A DNA stretch of 64,000 nucleotides from an uncultured Eubacteriales bacterium. Lineage in GTDB: Bacteria > Bacillota > Clostridia > Lachnospirales > Lachnospiraceae. Location of the stretch: assembly GCA_900314565.1 (NCBI GenBank), contig OMVU01000003.1, positions 1 to 64,000 on the forward strand, read 5' to 3'. A program made the position numbers and the translations under genes. The notes beneath the pieces were generated by a model. The model made no database searches. It was not told the origin of the DNA and saw nothing but the letters and a program-made list of their open reading frames with translations. Shown here piece by piece: positions 1 to 8,337 of the stretch (within the stretch, counting starts at the first letter, position 1; every line of letters begins with the position of its first letter).

Positions 1-231
1 GGTCAAATATCTTAAAACAGAGAGCTTTAAAAAAGCTCGAAGGTTTTGATACCACCTCCATAGGACGCGGATCAGCACCGCATGGGGGTGGAGGTTCATG
101 AATATTTTAACCTATCCATGGCGGAGTGTCCATTCCATATAAAACCTCCATCTGATACAATGGAAGGCATCAGGGCACCTGCTGATCCCGCTTATTACGG
201 TTGTATTACAAGATATAGGAGGTACTGCTCC

Positions 232-891
232 ATGAAATTTAACGGAGTCGTATTTGATTTTAACGGAACGCTTCTTTTTGACGATGCCTTCCATGTGGAA
301 GCCTGGGACAAGATCTCCATGGAAGTCTGCGGAGAACACCTGACTGCGGAAATGATGGACACCAAATATGCCGGTTTTCCAAATAAGGAAATCCTCCGCC
401 GGCTGTCCGACGACACGCTGACAGAGGAGCAGCTGCTCTCCCTCTCCCTCCGCAAAGAGGAACTCTATCGGGAAATCGTACGCAATGTGCCCGGAGGCCC
501 GAAACTTGTTCCCGGAGCAGAAGAACTCTTCGATTTTCTGAAGATGAATGGAATTCCCTGCACCATCGCATCAGCCTCCATCATCCAGAATATCGAATTT
601 TTTGTGGACATTTTCCATCTCGACAGGTGGTTCGACATGGACCACATCATCTACGATGACGGTTCCTACGAAAATAAGATCATGATGTTCCGGGATGCGA
701 TCGACCGGATGCAGGTAAAAGAGAATGTTCTCATTTTCGAGGATTCTCTCTCAGGGATCACCTGTGCGGCAAAAGTCGGGGCTTCAGTCGTTGCCATCCG
801 CAAGGAAACGATGGAGCCATATTATCCGAAGTTCCCGGAGATCATCGGGATCGTTCCGGATCTTCTGGGCGCGAAGCGGTTCTTGAACTGA
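232..891 (+). CDS. HAD-superfamily hydrolase (beta-phosphoglucomutase-like)
   Basis: A 219-residue soluble HAD protein, probably a sugar-phosphate phosphatase or phosphomutase. Motif I is at residues 7-13 (VFDFNGT), motif II is the S/T of CTIASAS, and motif IV is the acidic IFEDS segment followed by the usual Gly/Ala-rich stretch. An alpha-helical cap sits between motifs I and II, as in the phosphoglucomutase subgroup. I chose the ATG at 232 because it follows an AGGAGG-type site; an upstream in-frame ATG at 82 has no ribosome site, and the residues it adds look non-coding. Oddity: the second Asp of the DxDGT motif is Asn here, which would weaken acid/base catalysis if it works like classical members. 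It stands alone, with a terminator hairpin just downstream. The substrate cannot be read from sequence. Confidence 0.85.
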   Translation: MKFNGVVFDFNGTLLFDDAFHVEAWDKISMEVCGEHLTAEMMDTKYAGFPNKEILRRLSDDTLTEEQLLSLSLRKEELYREIVRNVPGGPKLVPGAEELFDFLKMNGIPCTIASASIIQNIEFFVDIFHLDRWFDMDHIIYDDGSYENKIMMFRDAIDRMQVKENVLIFEDSLSGITCAAKVGASVVAIRKETMEPYYPKFPEIIGIVPDLLGAKRFLN

Positions 892-904
892 TGCAGACAG
901 ACAA

Positions 905-947
905 CAGTCCCCCCACTAAGCCTCAGACAGGCTGAGTGGAGGGACTG
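905..947 (+). terminator. Hairpin after HAD gene
   Basis: Long inverted repeat (CAGTCCCCCCACT... paired with ...AGTGGAGGGACTG) 14 bases after the stop codon. The T-tract is weak (only ACTGTTTC), so termination may be partial. Confidence 0.6.
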
Positions 948-1006
948 ACTGTTTCAGGAATTATTTAGTGGAAGACCAATATCAATCCTGAATCCAATTC
1001 TCGCTC

Positions 1007-1231
1007 TTATTTCTCCTTCTCCGCATCCGGATCATATTCCAAAATATCCCCCGGCTGGCAATGCAGTGTCTCACAGATCGCCTCCAGCGTAGAAAAACGG
1101 ATGGCACTGATTTTTCCCGTCTTTATCTTCGAGAGATTCACATTTGACACGCCAACGTGTTCAGAAAGCTCGTTCAGACTCATCTTTCGGTCTGCCATGA
1201 CCCTGTCCAGTCTCAATATGATTTTTCCCAT
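1007..1231 (-). CDS. Small XRE/Cro-CI (YozG-like) transcriptional regulator
   Basis: A 74-residue protein that is almost only a helix-turn-helix. The HTH runs from about residue 15 to 60 (LNELSEHVGVSNVNLSKIKTG), and the acidic end includes ILEYDPD. The segment TLEAICETLHCQPGDILEY is the signature of the YozG/Xre group of mini-regulators. The start at 1231 has a strong AAGGAGGG site. It is the second gene of a two-gene leftward operon, 12 bases after the membrane protein gene. In this family the regulator is usually paired with a DUF2975-type membrane protein, and it probably autoregulates through the twin palindromes around the promoter at 1869-1897. Confidence 0.9.
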   Translation of the reverse strand: MGKIILRLDRVMADRKMSLNELSEHVGVSNVNLSKIKTGKISAIRFSTLEAICETLHCQPGDILEYDPDAEKEK

Positions 1232-1243
1232 GACAGCCCTCCT

Positions 1244-1798
1244 TTATAAAATCTCGTCGATTTCAGTCTGCAGAGCTTTCCCGTATTCAAGTATGGAATA
1301 AATGCACCACATAAGCAGTGCTCCGACCACTCCGGGACCGACGCCCACAAATACGAGGATCGCTGCGGTTATGATAATAAAGCACACCTTGAGCCGACCG
1401 AGAATATAATCCGAGAACGGAGTATCTTCCTTCACAAGACTGTTGAAAATATTCTTAAACATAGATAAAACGACACTGATGATCAGGCAGATCACTGCAC
1501 CTGTGATACAGCTGACCGCCATGGGTACAGCATAACTTCCGGCCTCAAAAGCTTTTGTATAGTCGATCATAAAATGTAACATACCGCCGATCCGAATGCT
1601 CTCCACTGTGACCCGTCCGGCTCTTACTGCTTCTGCAAGATGCTCATTGATCATATTCCTCTGGGTAAAACAGATGACTGCACCCACAAAAGAAAGTACA
1701 ACACCTACGATCGTGATGATCTGAATAATACTCACGACCCTGGATGACATTTTGCAGCGTTCCTTCATCACTTCAAGTCTCTTGCCCTGTTCATACAT
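1244..1798 (-). CDS. DUF2975-like membrane protein
   Basis: About 184 residues with four predicted membrane helices, in order: VVSIIQIITIVGVVLSFVGA, a long extracytoplasmic loop, AVPMAVSCITGAVICLIISV, then two C-terminal helices around FIIITAAILVFVGVGPGVV. This architecture and the downstream YozG-like gene match the DUF2975 family, whose function is unknown. I place the start at the ATG at 1798, because GGAGG lies 8 bases upstream of it; the first in-frame ATG at 1813 has no clear ribosome site. Transcription probably starts from the promoter at 1869-1897. The pair is usually interpreted as a membrane sensor or regulated membrane protein; that role is inference. Confidence 0.8.
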   Translation of the reverse strand: MYEQGKRLEVMKERCKMSSRVVSIIQIITIVGVVLSFVGAVICFTQRNMINEHLAEAVRAGRVTVESIRIGGMLHFMIDYTKAFEAGSYAVPMAVSCITGAVICLIISVVLSMFKNIFNSLVKEDTPFSDYILGRLKVCFIIITAAILVFVGVGPGVVGALLMWCIYSILEYGKALQTEIDEIL

Positions 1799-1846
1799 CT
1801 CCATATCCTCCATTATTCTTTAGCCTGTTTCTTAATTCGATAAATA

Positions 1847-1922
1847 TTTAATGTTTATCGTTAAATAGAATATAACAGGTGCAGAAACGTTTGTCAATAA
1901 CTTTTTAATGTTTTTCATTAAA
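1847..1922. promoter_or_regulatory. Twin 19-bp palindromic operators flanking the promoter
   Basis: Two near-identical 19-bp inverted repeats: TTTAATG-TTTAT-CGTTAAA at 1847-1865 (between -10 and the gene) and TTTAATG-TTTTT-CATTAAA at 1904-1922 (just upstream of -35). Their centres are 57 bases apart, bracketing the promoter. The layout suits autorepression by the small HTH protein encoded in the same operon; that binding is inference. Confidence 0.7.
1869..1897 (-). promoter_or_regulatory. Sigma-A promoter of the DUF2975/XRE operon
   Basis: On the minus strand a perfect -35 TTGACA (1892-1897) is separated by exactly 17 bases from a -10 TATATT (1869-1874). This lies about 70 bases upstream of the membrane protein start. 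Confidence 0.85.
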
Positions 1923-2040
1923 TAATTGTTTGGGTCAGTTACTCTTTTCTTTGTCACAAAGCAGTCCATATATAGTATAATTAATTATAATATACTTCAC
2001 AAACTGAGCAGTATACTGACATTAACAGGAGGGTAATTGC

Positions 2041-2391
2041 ATGATACGCAGAAGCAAAGATAAGGAAAGCATCACCAAGCCGGCACCCTTTAACGGAATC
2101 GGAGAAATCACTGTAAGAAGCCTTTTGAACGGTCCTGAGGAGATGGAGAACAAGGGACGTGTCTTCGGACACACGACCGTTTATCCCGGAAGCAAGATCG
2201 GTCTTCATACCCACAAAGGCGACGCAGAGACTTATTATATCCTTTCCGGAAGCGGCAAATACAATGACAACGGGACGATCGTCGATGTACAGCCCGGCGA
2301 TGTATATTACTGCGGTGACGGCGAATGTCACTCCATCGAAGCCATCGGCGAGCCAATCGAGATGATCGCGCTGATCCTGTACACAAAGTGA
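2041..2391 (+). CDS. Single-domain cupin protein
   Basis: A 116-residue protein with one complete cupin barrel. Motif 1 is GSKIGLHTHKGDAETYYILSG, carrying the two His and one Glu that bind metal; motif 2 is GDVYYCGDGECHSIEAIG with the last metal His. Length and layout match small stand-alone cupins found throughout Clostridia, which are metal-binding proteins or isomerases of mostly unknown substrate. The start ATG follows AGGAGGG by 8 bases. A TATAAT-like box near 1975 may be the promoter, but the spacing to a -35 is poor. Three imperfect 16-bp copies of ACGCAGACCATATAG-type sequence follow the stop at 2397-2442. No co-transcribed partner. Confidence 0.85.
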   Translation: MIRRSKDKESITKPAPFNGIGEITVRSLLNGPEEMENKGRVFGHTTVYPGSKIGLHTHKGDAETYYILSGSGKYNDNGTIVDVQPGDVYYCGDGECHSIEAIGEPIEMIALILYTK

Positions 2392-2450
2392 TCTGAACGC
2401 AGACCATATAGACGCAGACTATACTAGCGCAGACCAATTCAGCATGTAAA

Positions 2451-2478
2451 AAGGCCGCCGGCATATGCCGGCGGCCTT
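2451..2478 (-). terminator. Terminator between convergent cupin and amidohydrolase genes
   Basis: Perfect 13-bp GC-rich inverted repeat with a 2-base centre. Read leftward it is followed by TTTTTA, so it best fits the end of the long leftward operon; it may also stop the cupin transcript. Confidence 0.85.
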
Positions 2479-2530
2479 CCTGTCGTGTTATCAAAAATCA
2501 CGCACTCCGATCTCCCGAACGAGACCTGAA

Positions 2531-3445
2531 TCAGTCGAAGTAGACCAACTTTGCGTTGTTGTAATAAATGTCTTCCAGCTCTTTCTGCGTGAAGACGTTG
2601 GACTTCTCAAGATAATCCGTTAGATTCTCGTAGGAATCCTGCGTAGCAGCGAACGGAGCATCGGTTCCCCACATCATCCTGTCAGCGCCGATGATGTCTC
2701 TTGCCTCTGCCAGCGTATCGACTGTCTCAGGATACGGATAGACATCCGGAGCCATGATCTTGGGCATTGCCGCGATGTCGAACCAGACATTTGCCTGTTT
2801 GAGCATCTGAAGCTCTGCTTTCCACTCATTCTTCTTCTCGCGCATCGGTGCAAGAAGGTGGCAGATCACGACCTTAAGATCCGGGCATCTGTCCGCAATG
2901 CGCAGCAGAGCCGTGGTCTGATGGCTCTCCATCAGGATATCGCCGACGTCCAGAGCGACCACGCCGTGATTCTTTTCAATCATCTTGTAGATCTCCATCA
3001 TTCTGTCTCCGGACAGATCGAAGGGATCATGGCAGCCCATGAGGCCGCCGCCGGAGCTGACTTCGAACTTGACAAGACGGAAATGCTTCTCCTCGAGGAA
3101 TCTCTGCAGTGTCTCCATATGATTGGTCGCAAAAGGCTCGACTTCACAGGAAGGGCAGAAACGATCGGGATATTTCTCAAGAAGTTCCTCATGATAAATG
3201 TTCTGGAAGCCATACATGCTTCCATTCATCAGAACCGCTTTCTCAACATCGTTGCGGTCCATGATCGCCAGCGCCTGCTCTGCCGTAAAGCAGTCCTCAC
3301 CGTAATCTCCCGTCTGCGGGAACAGCTGGAACACTTCACCGCTGCCCCACTGGCACTTTCCGCCGCCGATGGCGCGCAGCTCGCCGCGTCTGCAGTATCC
3401 GGCTACGATCTTTGCCAGATGTAAATGTGCATCAATTTTTTTCAT
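2531..3445 (-). CDS. Amidohydrolase family protein (PF04909-like TIM barrel)
   Basis: A 304-residue cytoplasmic metal-dependent hydrolase or decarboxylase. The N-terminal DAHLHL motif at residues 5-10 gives the first two metal His, VVICHLLAP carries a later His, and MWGTDAPFA near residue 262 carries the catalytic Asp. That order is typical of the amidohydrolase_2 group (ACMSD, 2-pyrone-4,6-dicarboxylate lactonase, uronate-type lactonases). It is the last gene of the leftward ABC-transporter operon, separated from the permease by about 100 bases containing a direct repeat. In that context it probably opens or processes the imported compound, perhaps a lactone. The exact reaction cannot be assigned. 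Confidence 0.85.
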   Translation of the reverse strand: MKKIDAHLHLAKIVAGYCRRGELRAIGGGKCQWGSGEVFQLFPQTGDYGEDCFTAEQALAIMDRNDVEKAVLMNGSMYGFQNIYHEELLEKYPDRFCPSCEVEPFATNHMETLQRFLEEKHFRLVKFEVSSGGGLMGCHDPFDLSGDRMMEIYKMIEKNHGVVALDVGDILMESHQTTALLRIADRCPDLKVVICHLLAPMREKKNEWKAELQMLKQANVWFDIAAMPKIMAPDVYPYPETVDTLAEARDIIGADRMMWGTDAPFAATQDSYENLTDYLEKSNVFTQKELEDIYYNNAKLVYFD

Positions 3446-3471
3446 AAGTAATCCTCTTTCAGTTGTTCGTT

Positions 3472-3543
3472 AAGGCTCGCACAGCATGCCCGAGCCTCGT
3501 TCAAATGATAGTAAAGGCCCGCGCAGTAAGCCCGAGCCTTGTT
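3472..3543. repeat. Two imperfect 30-bp direct repeats
   Basis: Copies at 3472-3501 and 3514-3543, offset by 42 bases, each with a small GGCTCG/CGAGCC-type hairpin (AAGGCTCGCACAGC... and AAGGCCCGCGCAGT...). They lie between the permease and amidohydrolase genes and could be a processing or partial termination site. Confidence 0.6.
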
Positions 3544-3548
3544 TACGA

Positions 3549-4532
3549 TCAGGCACTCGCCTTTTTGATCTTTTTGACTTTCTTTCTGGACTGGTCTGCA
3601 TGCTGCATAGCATCGAACGCAACAGCGACTACGATGACAAGACCTTTGACCAGACCGGCATGTGTGGACGGTACGGACATCAGGTTCAGACCATTGTTCA
3701 GAAGACCCATCAGGACTGCACCGAAGATCGCTCCGGGAACCGTACCTTCGCCGCCCAGAAGGGAGACGCCGCCGATGACCGCTGCAGTGATAACATCATT
3801 CGTGTAGCCTGAGCCGGTACCGGAAGAAGCCTGCTGTGTCATGGAAGCAAGAACGATACCGCCCAGAGCAGTTGTCAGACCGGAAAGTACGTAGCAGATA
3901 ATGGAAGCGGCCTTGACGTTGATACCGGAAATCTCGGACGCTGTGGGGTTACCACCAACTGAATAGACATATCTGCCGTAGACCGTCTTCCTGAGGATAT
4001 ACCAGCTGATCAATGCGATGATCACCATGAAATATACAGGAAGCGGGAATCCCAGGATCTTAAATGCACCGATTGCCGTGAAAGCGGGAACTGTGCAGCT
4101 GACGATCTTGTTGTTGGTGAAGACCATAGCGAGTCCCAGGAAAATACTCTGTGACGCAAAGGTCACCAGGAAGGCAGGAATCTTGAACGTCGTAATAATG
4201 ATACCGTGGATCGCACCTGCAAGTGCACCTACAGCGAGTGCGCAGAGAACGCCTACAATCACCGCAACAGGCGTATCGCCAAGAAGATGCGTGACTGAAA
4301 CGACTACGACCGCAGAGAAGGCACACAACGTTGCAATAGAAAGGTCGATACCGCCGATCAGGAAGACGAAGATGGATCCGCTGACCATGATTCCGATGAC
4401 CGCTACAGACCACAGCACGTTACTGAAGTTGTCCAGTGACAGGAACGCCTTCGGACGAAGAATCGACAGTGCAATAATGAACACGACGAGGATGATCGGT
4501 TTACTGTATTTACTCCAGTTAAAATCTTTCAT
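3549..4532 (-). CDS. Sugar-type ABC transporter permease (RbsC family), second copy
   Basis: A 327-residue integral membrane protein with about eight to ten hydrophobic segments and the BPD_transp_2 hallmarks: GGIDLSIATLCAF near residue 63 and GGVSLLGGEGTVPGAIFGAVLMGLL near the C-terminus. It forms half of a heterodimeric permease with the product of 6049-7059. Its ATG overlaps the stop of the ATPase gene by 4 bases (ATGA), so the two are translationally coupled. The C-terminus is a short Lys-rich tail. RbsC-family permeases import pentoses, galactosides, autoinducer-2 or sugar acids; the specificity here is not evident. Confidence 0.93.
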   Translation of the reverse strand: MKDFNWSKYSKPIILVVFIIALSILRPKAFLSLDNFSNVLWSVAVIGIMVSGSIFVFLIGGIDLSIATLCAFSAVVVVSVTHLLGDTPVAVIVGVLCALAVGALAGAIHGIIITTFKIPAFLVTFASQSIFLGLAMVFTNNKIVSCTVPAFTAIGAFKILGFPLPVYFMVIIALISWYILRKTVYGRYVYSVGGNPTASEISGINVKAASIICYVLSGLTTALGGIVLASMTQQASSGTGSGYTNDVITAAVIGGVSLLGGEGTVPGAIFGAVLMGLLNNGLNLMSVPSTHAGLVKGLVIVVAVAFDAMQHADQSRKKVKKIKKASA

Positions 4533-6049
4533 GTTTCCGCCTCCTCTTCTACACCCTGTCCAGCGGAAAGTACCTTGGACTGCGTGACCTCAACATTCTT
4601 AAACTCTTTAACAATATTTCCCTTGCGCATGACGATGATCCGGTGTGAGACTCGAAGCAGCTCCTGAAGGTCGGAAGTAACGACGATGACCGCAACACCC
4701 TTCTTGGCCAGATCTTCCAGGATCGAGTAGATCTCGTCCTTCGCGCCGACGTCGATACCGGCTGTAGGCTCGTCAACGATCAGCAGCTTAAGATCTCTCA
4801 TCAGCCACTTGCCCAGGACAACTTTCTGCTGGTTACCACCGGACATAACGCCGACCTGCTTGTTCGGATCAGACGGACGGATATCGATTGCCTCGATTGC
4901 CCTCTTACTCATTGCAAGCTCGTCTGCATCCGAAATGGATGTGCCGTTGATCTTGACAATGTCATAGTTGGTAAGCGCAACATTCTTGGTCGTAGACAGA
5001 AGCGGGATGAAGCCCTGATTTCTTCTGTCCTCCGGAACAAATCCGATTCCTTCCAGAATACTTGCCTTCGGAGAAGGATCAAGTTTCTTGCCGTCCAGAT
5101 AGACTTCGCCGGATGCAGCCTTGTCAACGCCGTAGATCGCACGAACGACTTCTGTTCTGCCTGCGCCGATCAGGCCGCCCAGTCCGAGGATCTCTCCTCT
5201 GTGGACCTGGAAGCTGATATTGCGATAGCGGTCGGTCTTGTCCGTGAGATTTCTGACATCCAGTCTGACTTCCGCATTGTCATCGGAGTGAAGCATCTTG
5301 CGGGAACCGGCAGACTCGTCGACGACCTTACCGATCATGGTCTCGATGACCTTTGCGGGAATGATATCCTGCTTCTCAAGAACTGCTGCATTCTTACCGT
5401 CGCGCAGGATGGTAAGACGGTCGGAAAGCATGTAGACTTCCTCAAGTCTGTGAGAAATGTAGATGATCGAAACGCCTTCGCTGCGAAGTGTCTGGATGAT
5501 CTTGAACAGCATCTCCGCTTCCTTACCGGAGAGAGAAGCCGTAGGCTCGTCCATGATCAGCAGCTTGGAATTCTGAGAAAGTCCCTTGAGGATCTCGATC
5601 AGCTGTCTCTGTCCGATACCCAGATTATCCACGATCGTAGTGGGCTTCAGCGGGAACTGGTACTTGTCGATCAGTTCCTGCGTCATCTTATTCATCTTGG
5701 CGTAATCAATAAATACACCCTTGCGCGGTTCTCTGCCGAGGAATACATTCTGTGCGACCGTCAGAGGCGGGATTACAGAAAGTTCCTGGTAGATACATGC
5801 AACGCCGAGCTTCTGGCAGTCCTGATAGCTGTTGATCTCTACAGGATTTCCTTCCCAGAAAATCTGCCCGTCGTCTTTCGTATATACGCCCGTGATGATC
5901 TTGATCAGCGTAGATTTACCCGCGCCGTTCTCTCCCATCAGTGCATGTACTTCTCCGGCTTTGACTTCAAAGCGGACATCCTGAAGAACCGGAACGCCGG
6001 AAAAGCTCTTATAAATGCCTTTGGCTTCAATCAATGTATTTCCTGCCAT
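4529..6049 (-). CDS. Sugar-type ABC transporter ATP-binding protein (RbsA family)
   Basis: A 506-residue protein with two fused ABC domains, the standard RbsA/MglA arrangement. The first domain has Walker A GENGAGKST at residues 39-47, signature LGIGQRQLIEI and Walker B LLIMDEPTASLS. The second has the family's degenerate Walker A (GGLIGAGRTEV), signature MSGGNQQKVVLGKWL and Walker B LLIVDEPTAGIDVGAK. Its ATG overlaps the preceding permease stop by one base, and its own stop overlaps the next permease start. It energises import by the two flanking permeases. Confidence 0.96.
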   Translation of the reverse strand: MAGNTLIEAKGIYKSFSGVPVLQDVRFEVKAGEVHALMGENGAGKSTLIKIITGVYTKDDGQIFWEGNPVEINSYQDCQKLGVACIYQELSVIPPLTVAQNVFLGREPRKGVFIDYAKMNKMTQELIDKYQFPLKPTTIVDNLGIGQRQLIEILKGLSQNSKLLIMDEPTASLSGKEAEMLFKIIQTLRSEGVSIIYISHRLEEVYMLSDRLTILRDGKNAAVLEKQDIIPAKVIETMIGKVVDESAGSRKMLHSDDNAEVRLDVRNLTDKTDRYRNISFQVHRGEILGLGGLIGAGRTEVVRAIYGVDKAASGEVYLDGKKLDPSPKASILEGIGFVPEDRRNQGFIPLLSTTKNVALTNYDIVKINGTSISDADELAMSKRAIEAIDIRPSDPNKQVGVMSGGNQQKVVLGKWLMRDLKLLIVDEPTAGIDVGAKDEIYSILEDLAKKGVAVIVVTSDLQELLRVSHRIIVMRKGNIVKEFKNVEVTQSKVLSAGQGVEEEAET

Positions 6050-7059
6050 TATTCAAGCCCCTCCTTAGCTCCTTCTTCTCTTGCTTTGCGGTCCATACGC
6101 GCCTTGTAGGTAGCATCGAAAATGACGACCGCAATAATAATAGCGCCTTTAATTACATACTGATATGCTGTATTGATGGACAGCTTACGGACACCGTTCT
6201 CCAGCGTCGCCATGAACAGAGCACCAATCAGTGTTCCGATCACATCACCGCTGCCGCCTGACAGAGCCACACCGCCGACGACCGCCGCTGCGATCGGGTT
6301 GAACTCGAAGTCCATACCGACTGCCGTGGTTGCGCTCTGCAGTCTTGCTGTTGTAAAAACAGCGCCAACTGCTACGGTAAATCCGGTGATGATATACGCG
6401 ATCATTCTGGTCTTTGCAACATTGATACCGGAAAGGGTAGCTGCCTTCTTGCTGGCACCTACAGAATACAGATTCGTTCCGTAGCGGGTATACTTGAGAG
6501 TGATCTGACCGGCCGCCACGATAATGATCATCGCCATGATGACATAATAGAATTTGCCGATACCGCCGCCCAGCCATGCGTACTGGGTATGCTTCATAGG
6601 CTGACTCATAATGACGCCGTTCGCGTCTCTGATCGCGATGATGTATGTGAGAGCTCTGAAAATACTCATTGTAGCCAGTGTTCCGATAAACTCAGGAACA
6701 TTGAACTTGGCGACAATAATACCGTTGATAAGTCCGCAGAGCAGACCGACCAAAATACCTGCAGGTATCATTACCCGGAAAGGAAGCAGCGTGTAAGCAT
6801 AAATATTCGCCATTGTCATTCCGACAAGAGCCATCATACTGCCCGTTGAAAGATCGATTCCCGAAGTAATGATAACAAATGTAACACCAACGCCGATGAT
6901 CGCCGGTATGGATGCATCTCTGACCACTTCGATCAGATTGTCGAAATTAAAGAACTTGCCTTTTCCTGCCCCTGCAAGGATGGTGAACAGCACGACAAGT
7001 ATGAGCAGCATACCGATCGAAACCAAGCGGCGCAACGTTGTCTGATTCATCCGTTTCAC
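6049..7059 (-). CDS. Sugar-type ABC transporter permease (RbsC family), first copy
   Basis: A 336-residue membrane protein with the RbsC hallmarks SGIDLSTGSMMALVGM (about residue 66) and GGVALSGGSGDVIGTLIGAL near the end. It starts with GTG at 7059: AGGAGG lies 9 bases upstream of the GTG, whereas the next in-frame ATG at 7050 is too far away. It pairs with the permease at 3549-4532. A hairpin of about 26 bases separates it from the binding-protein gene, so it is probably transcribed by partial readthrough. Confidence 0.93.
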   Translation of the reverse strand: MKRMNQTTLRRLVSIGMLLILVVLFTILAGAGKGKFFNFDNLIEVVRDASIPAIIGVGVTFVIITSGIDLSTGSMMALVGMTMANIYAYTLLPFRVMIPAGILVGLLCGLINGIIVAKFNVPEFIGTLATMSIFRALTYIIAIRDANGVIMSQPMKHTQYAWLGGGIGKFYYVIMAMIIIVAAGQITLKYTRYGTNLYSVGASKKAATLSGINVAKTRMIAYIITGFTVAVGAVFTTARLQSATTAVGMDFEFNPIAAAVVGGVALSGGSGDVIGTLIGALFMATLENGVRKLSINTAYQYVIKGAIIIAVVIFDATYKARMDRKAREEGAKEGLE

Positions 7060-7171
7060 TTGTTAATTCCTCCTCTCTTACACATTCCCGTATATACCGT
7101 CCCGTCATCTTGCAGCGTATCGTTCCGAATATGAAACCGGTCCGGTATTCTGGCTGCGGGAGAGTGCATAA

Positions 7172-7197
7172 GGGCGGGCATCAGGAGATTCCCGCCC
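7172..7197 (-). promoter_or_regulatory. Intercistronic hairpin between binding protein and permease genes
   Basis: GGGCGGG and CCCGCCC separated by 12 bases, flanked by ATA/TAT, with no T-run. Such hairpins after binding-protein genes usually stabilise that part of the message and give excess binding protein; applying that here is inference. Confidence 0.6.
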
Positions 7198-7221
7198 ATT
7201 CCTTATCACCGAAAGTACTGC

Positions 7222-8262
7222 TTACCAGCGGTCCTCCTCAGCAATAGTGCCGACATTCTCGGCAGTTACAACGATGGGCTCCATGATGACTTTCGGTGTT
7301 GCAGTAAGACAGGTATAATCGTACTCGGAACCGACCATGAGCAGAGCGATCTTCGCTGCTGTAGACCCTTCATCCCAGCTGTTGGTGTAGATCGTTCCGG
7401 CCATATCGCCGCTCTCGATCATAGCAAGGGCATCTTTCTCACCGTCAGCGCCCCAGATGCAGATCTGGCCCTTCTTGTTTGCAGACTGTGCTGCAAGTGC
7501 TGCACCTTCTGCCATCGCATCGTTGATTGCAAATACGCCCTTAAGATCCGGATGGGACTGAAGGAAGGAGTTCATAACTGTCATAGCTGTATCTTTCTGG
7601 AAGGAAGCGGACTGTGCCTCTACGATCTTGATGTTGGGGTAATTAGCGATCGTTTCACGGAAACCCCTCTCAAGGTTATCAGTACGCTCCAGTCCGGGAA
7701 CGCCCTGGATGATGGCGATCTCTCCGGTCTCGCCCAGCTGTTCAGCCATCTTATCAGCTGCCATACGGCCTGCATCGTAGTCTACAGCCATGACCAGCGC
7801 GCTGTGGATCGTGTCACTTGCGCAGTCAAGGTTGACTGTGATGACCGGGATGCCTGCTTCTTCAGCCTGCCTTACACTGGGAGCCAGAGCAGTTCCGTCG
7901 GAACACTGCAGAATGATTGCATTGTAGCCCTGGTTGATGCAGTCTGTCATGATCTGGACCTGCGTTTCAGCAGACTCCTCTGCACCGTAGGAATCCACTT
8001 TGATGTTAGACCAGGATGCACATTCTCTCTCGATTCCCTCTTTCCATCCCTGGTTGTTGGGGGTTCCGATATCATGCGCGATGTAAGCGATCTTTACTTC
8101 TTCGCCTGCATAAGGATCGACCTTCACTTTATTGCTGTTGCCGCCTCCTCCGCCTGCTGCGGCTGCCCACGGGTCTTCTCTCACTGTCTTTTCAGCGCTG
8201 CATGCAGCAAGGCTCAGTGCCATTAATCCTGCGAGCAGAAGCGCAATACCTCTTTTCTTCAT
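7222..8262 (-). CDS. Periplasmic-binding-protein-like sugar-binding lipoprotein
   Basis: A 346-residue substrate-binding protein of the RbsB/LacI-like fold. The lipoprotein signal ends at LSLAAC (Cys21), after which a Gly/Asn-rich linker precedes the domain. The body has the family pattern IAYIAHDIGTPNNQGWKEGI, then DCINQGYNAIILQ, then GIPVITVNLDCAS, with the Asp-rich hinge AINDAMAEGA typical of sugar-binding members. It is exported, lipid-anchored and delivers substrate to the two permeases. A strong AAGGAGG site precedes the ATG. Its position in mid-operon, behind three enzyme genes, suggests enzymes and importer serve one catabolic route. Confidence 0.94.
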   Translation of the reverse strand: MKKRGIALLLAGLMALSLAACSAEKTVREDPWAAAAGGGGGNSNKVKVDPYAGEEVKIAYIAHDIGTPNNQGWKEGIERECASWSNIKVDSYGAEESAETQVQIMTDCINQGYNAIILQCSDGTALAPSVRQAEEAGIPVITVNLDCASDTIHSALVMAVDYDAGRMAADKMAEQLGETGEIAIIQGVPGLERTDNLERGFRETIANYPNIKIVEAQSASFQKDTAMTVMNSFLQSHPDLKGVFAINDAMAEGAALAAQSANKKGQICIWGADGEKDALAMIESGDMAGTIYTNSWDEGSTAAKIALLMVGSEYDYTCLTATPKVIMEPIVVTAENVGTIAEEDRW

Positions 8263-8337
8263 TTGTCATCCTCCTTTGAGTGAAAATAGAAAATAGAAGA
8301 AATACATTTCTACTATTGTCCGGTCTGTAATGAGCGA

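Noticed and set aside
82-231. N-terminal extension of the HAD protein from an upstream ATG
   Set aside because: The true start at 232 has a strong ribosome site and begins exactly at the family's first strand.
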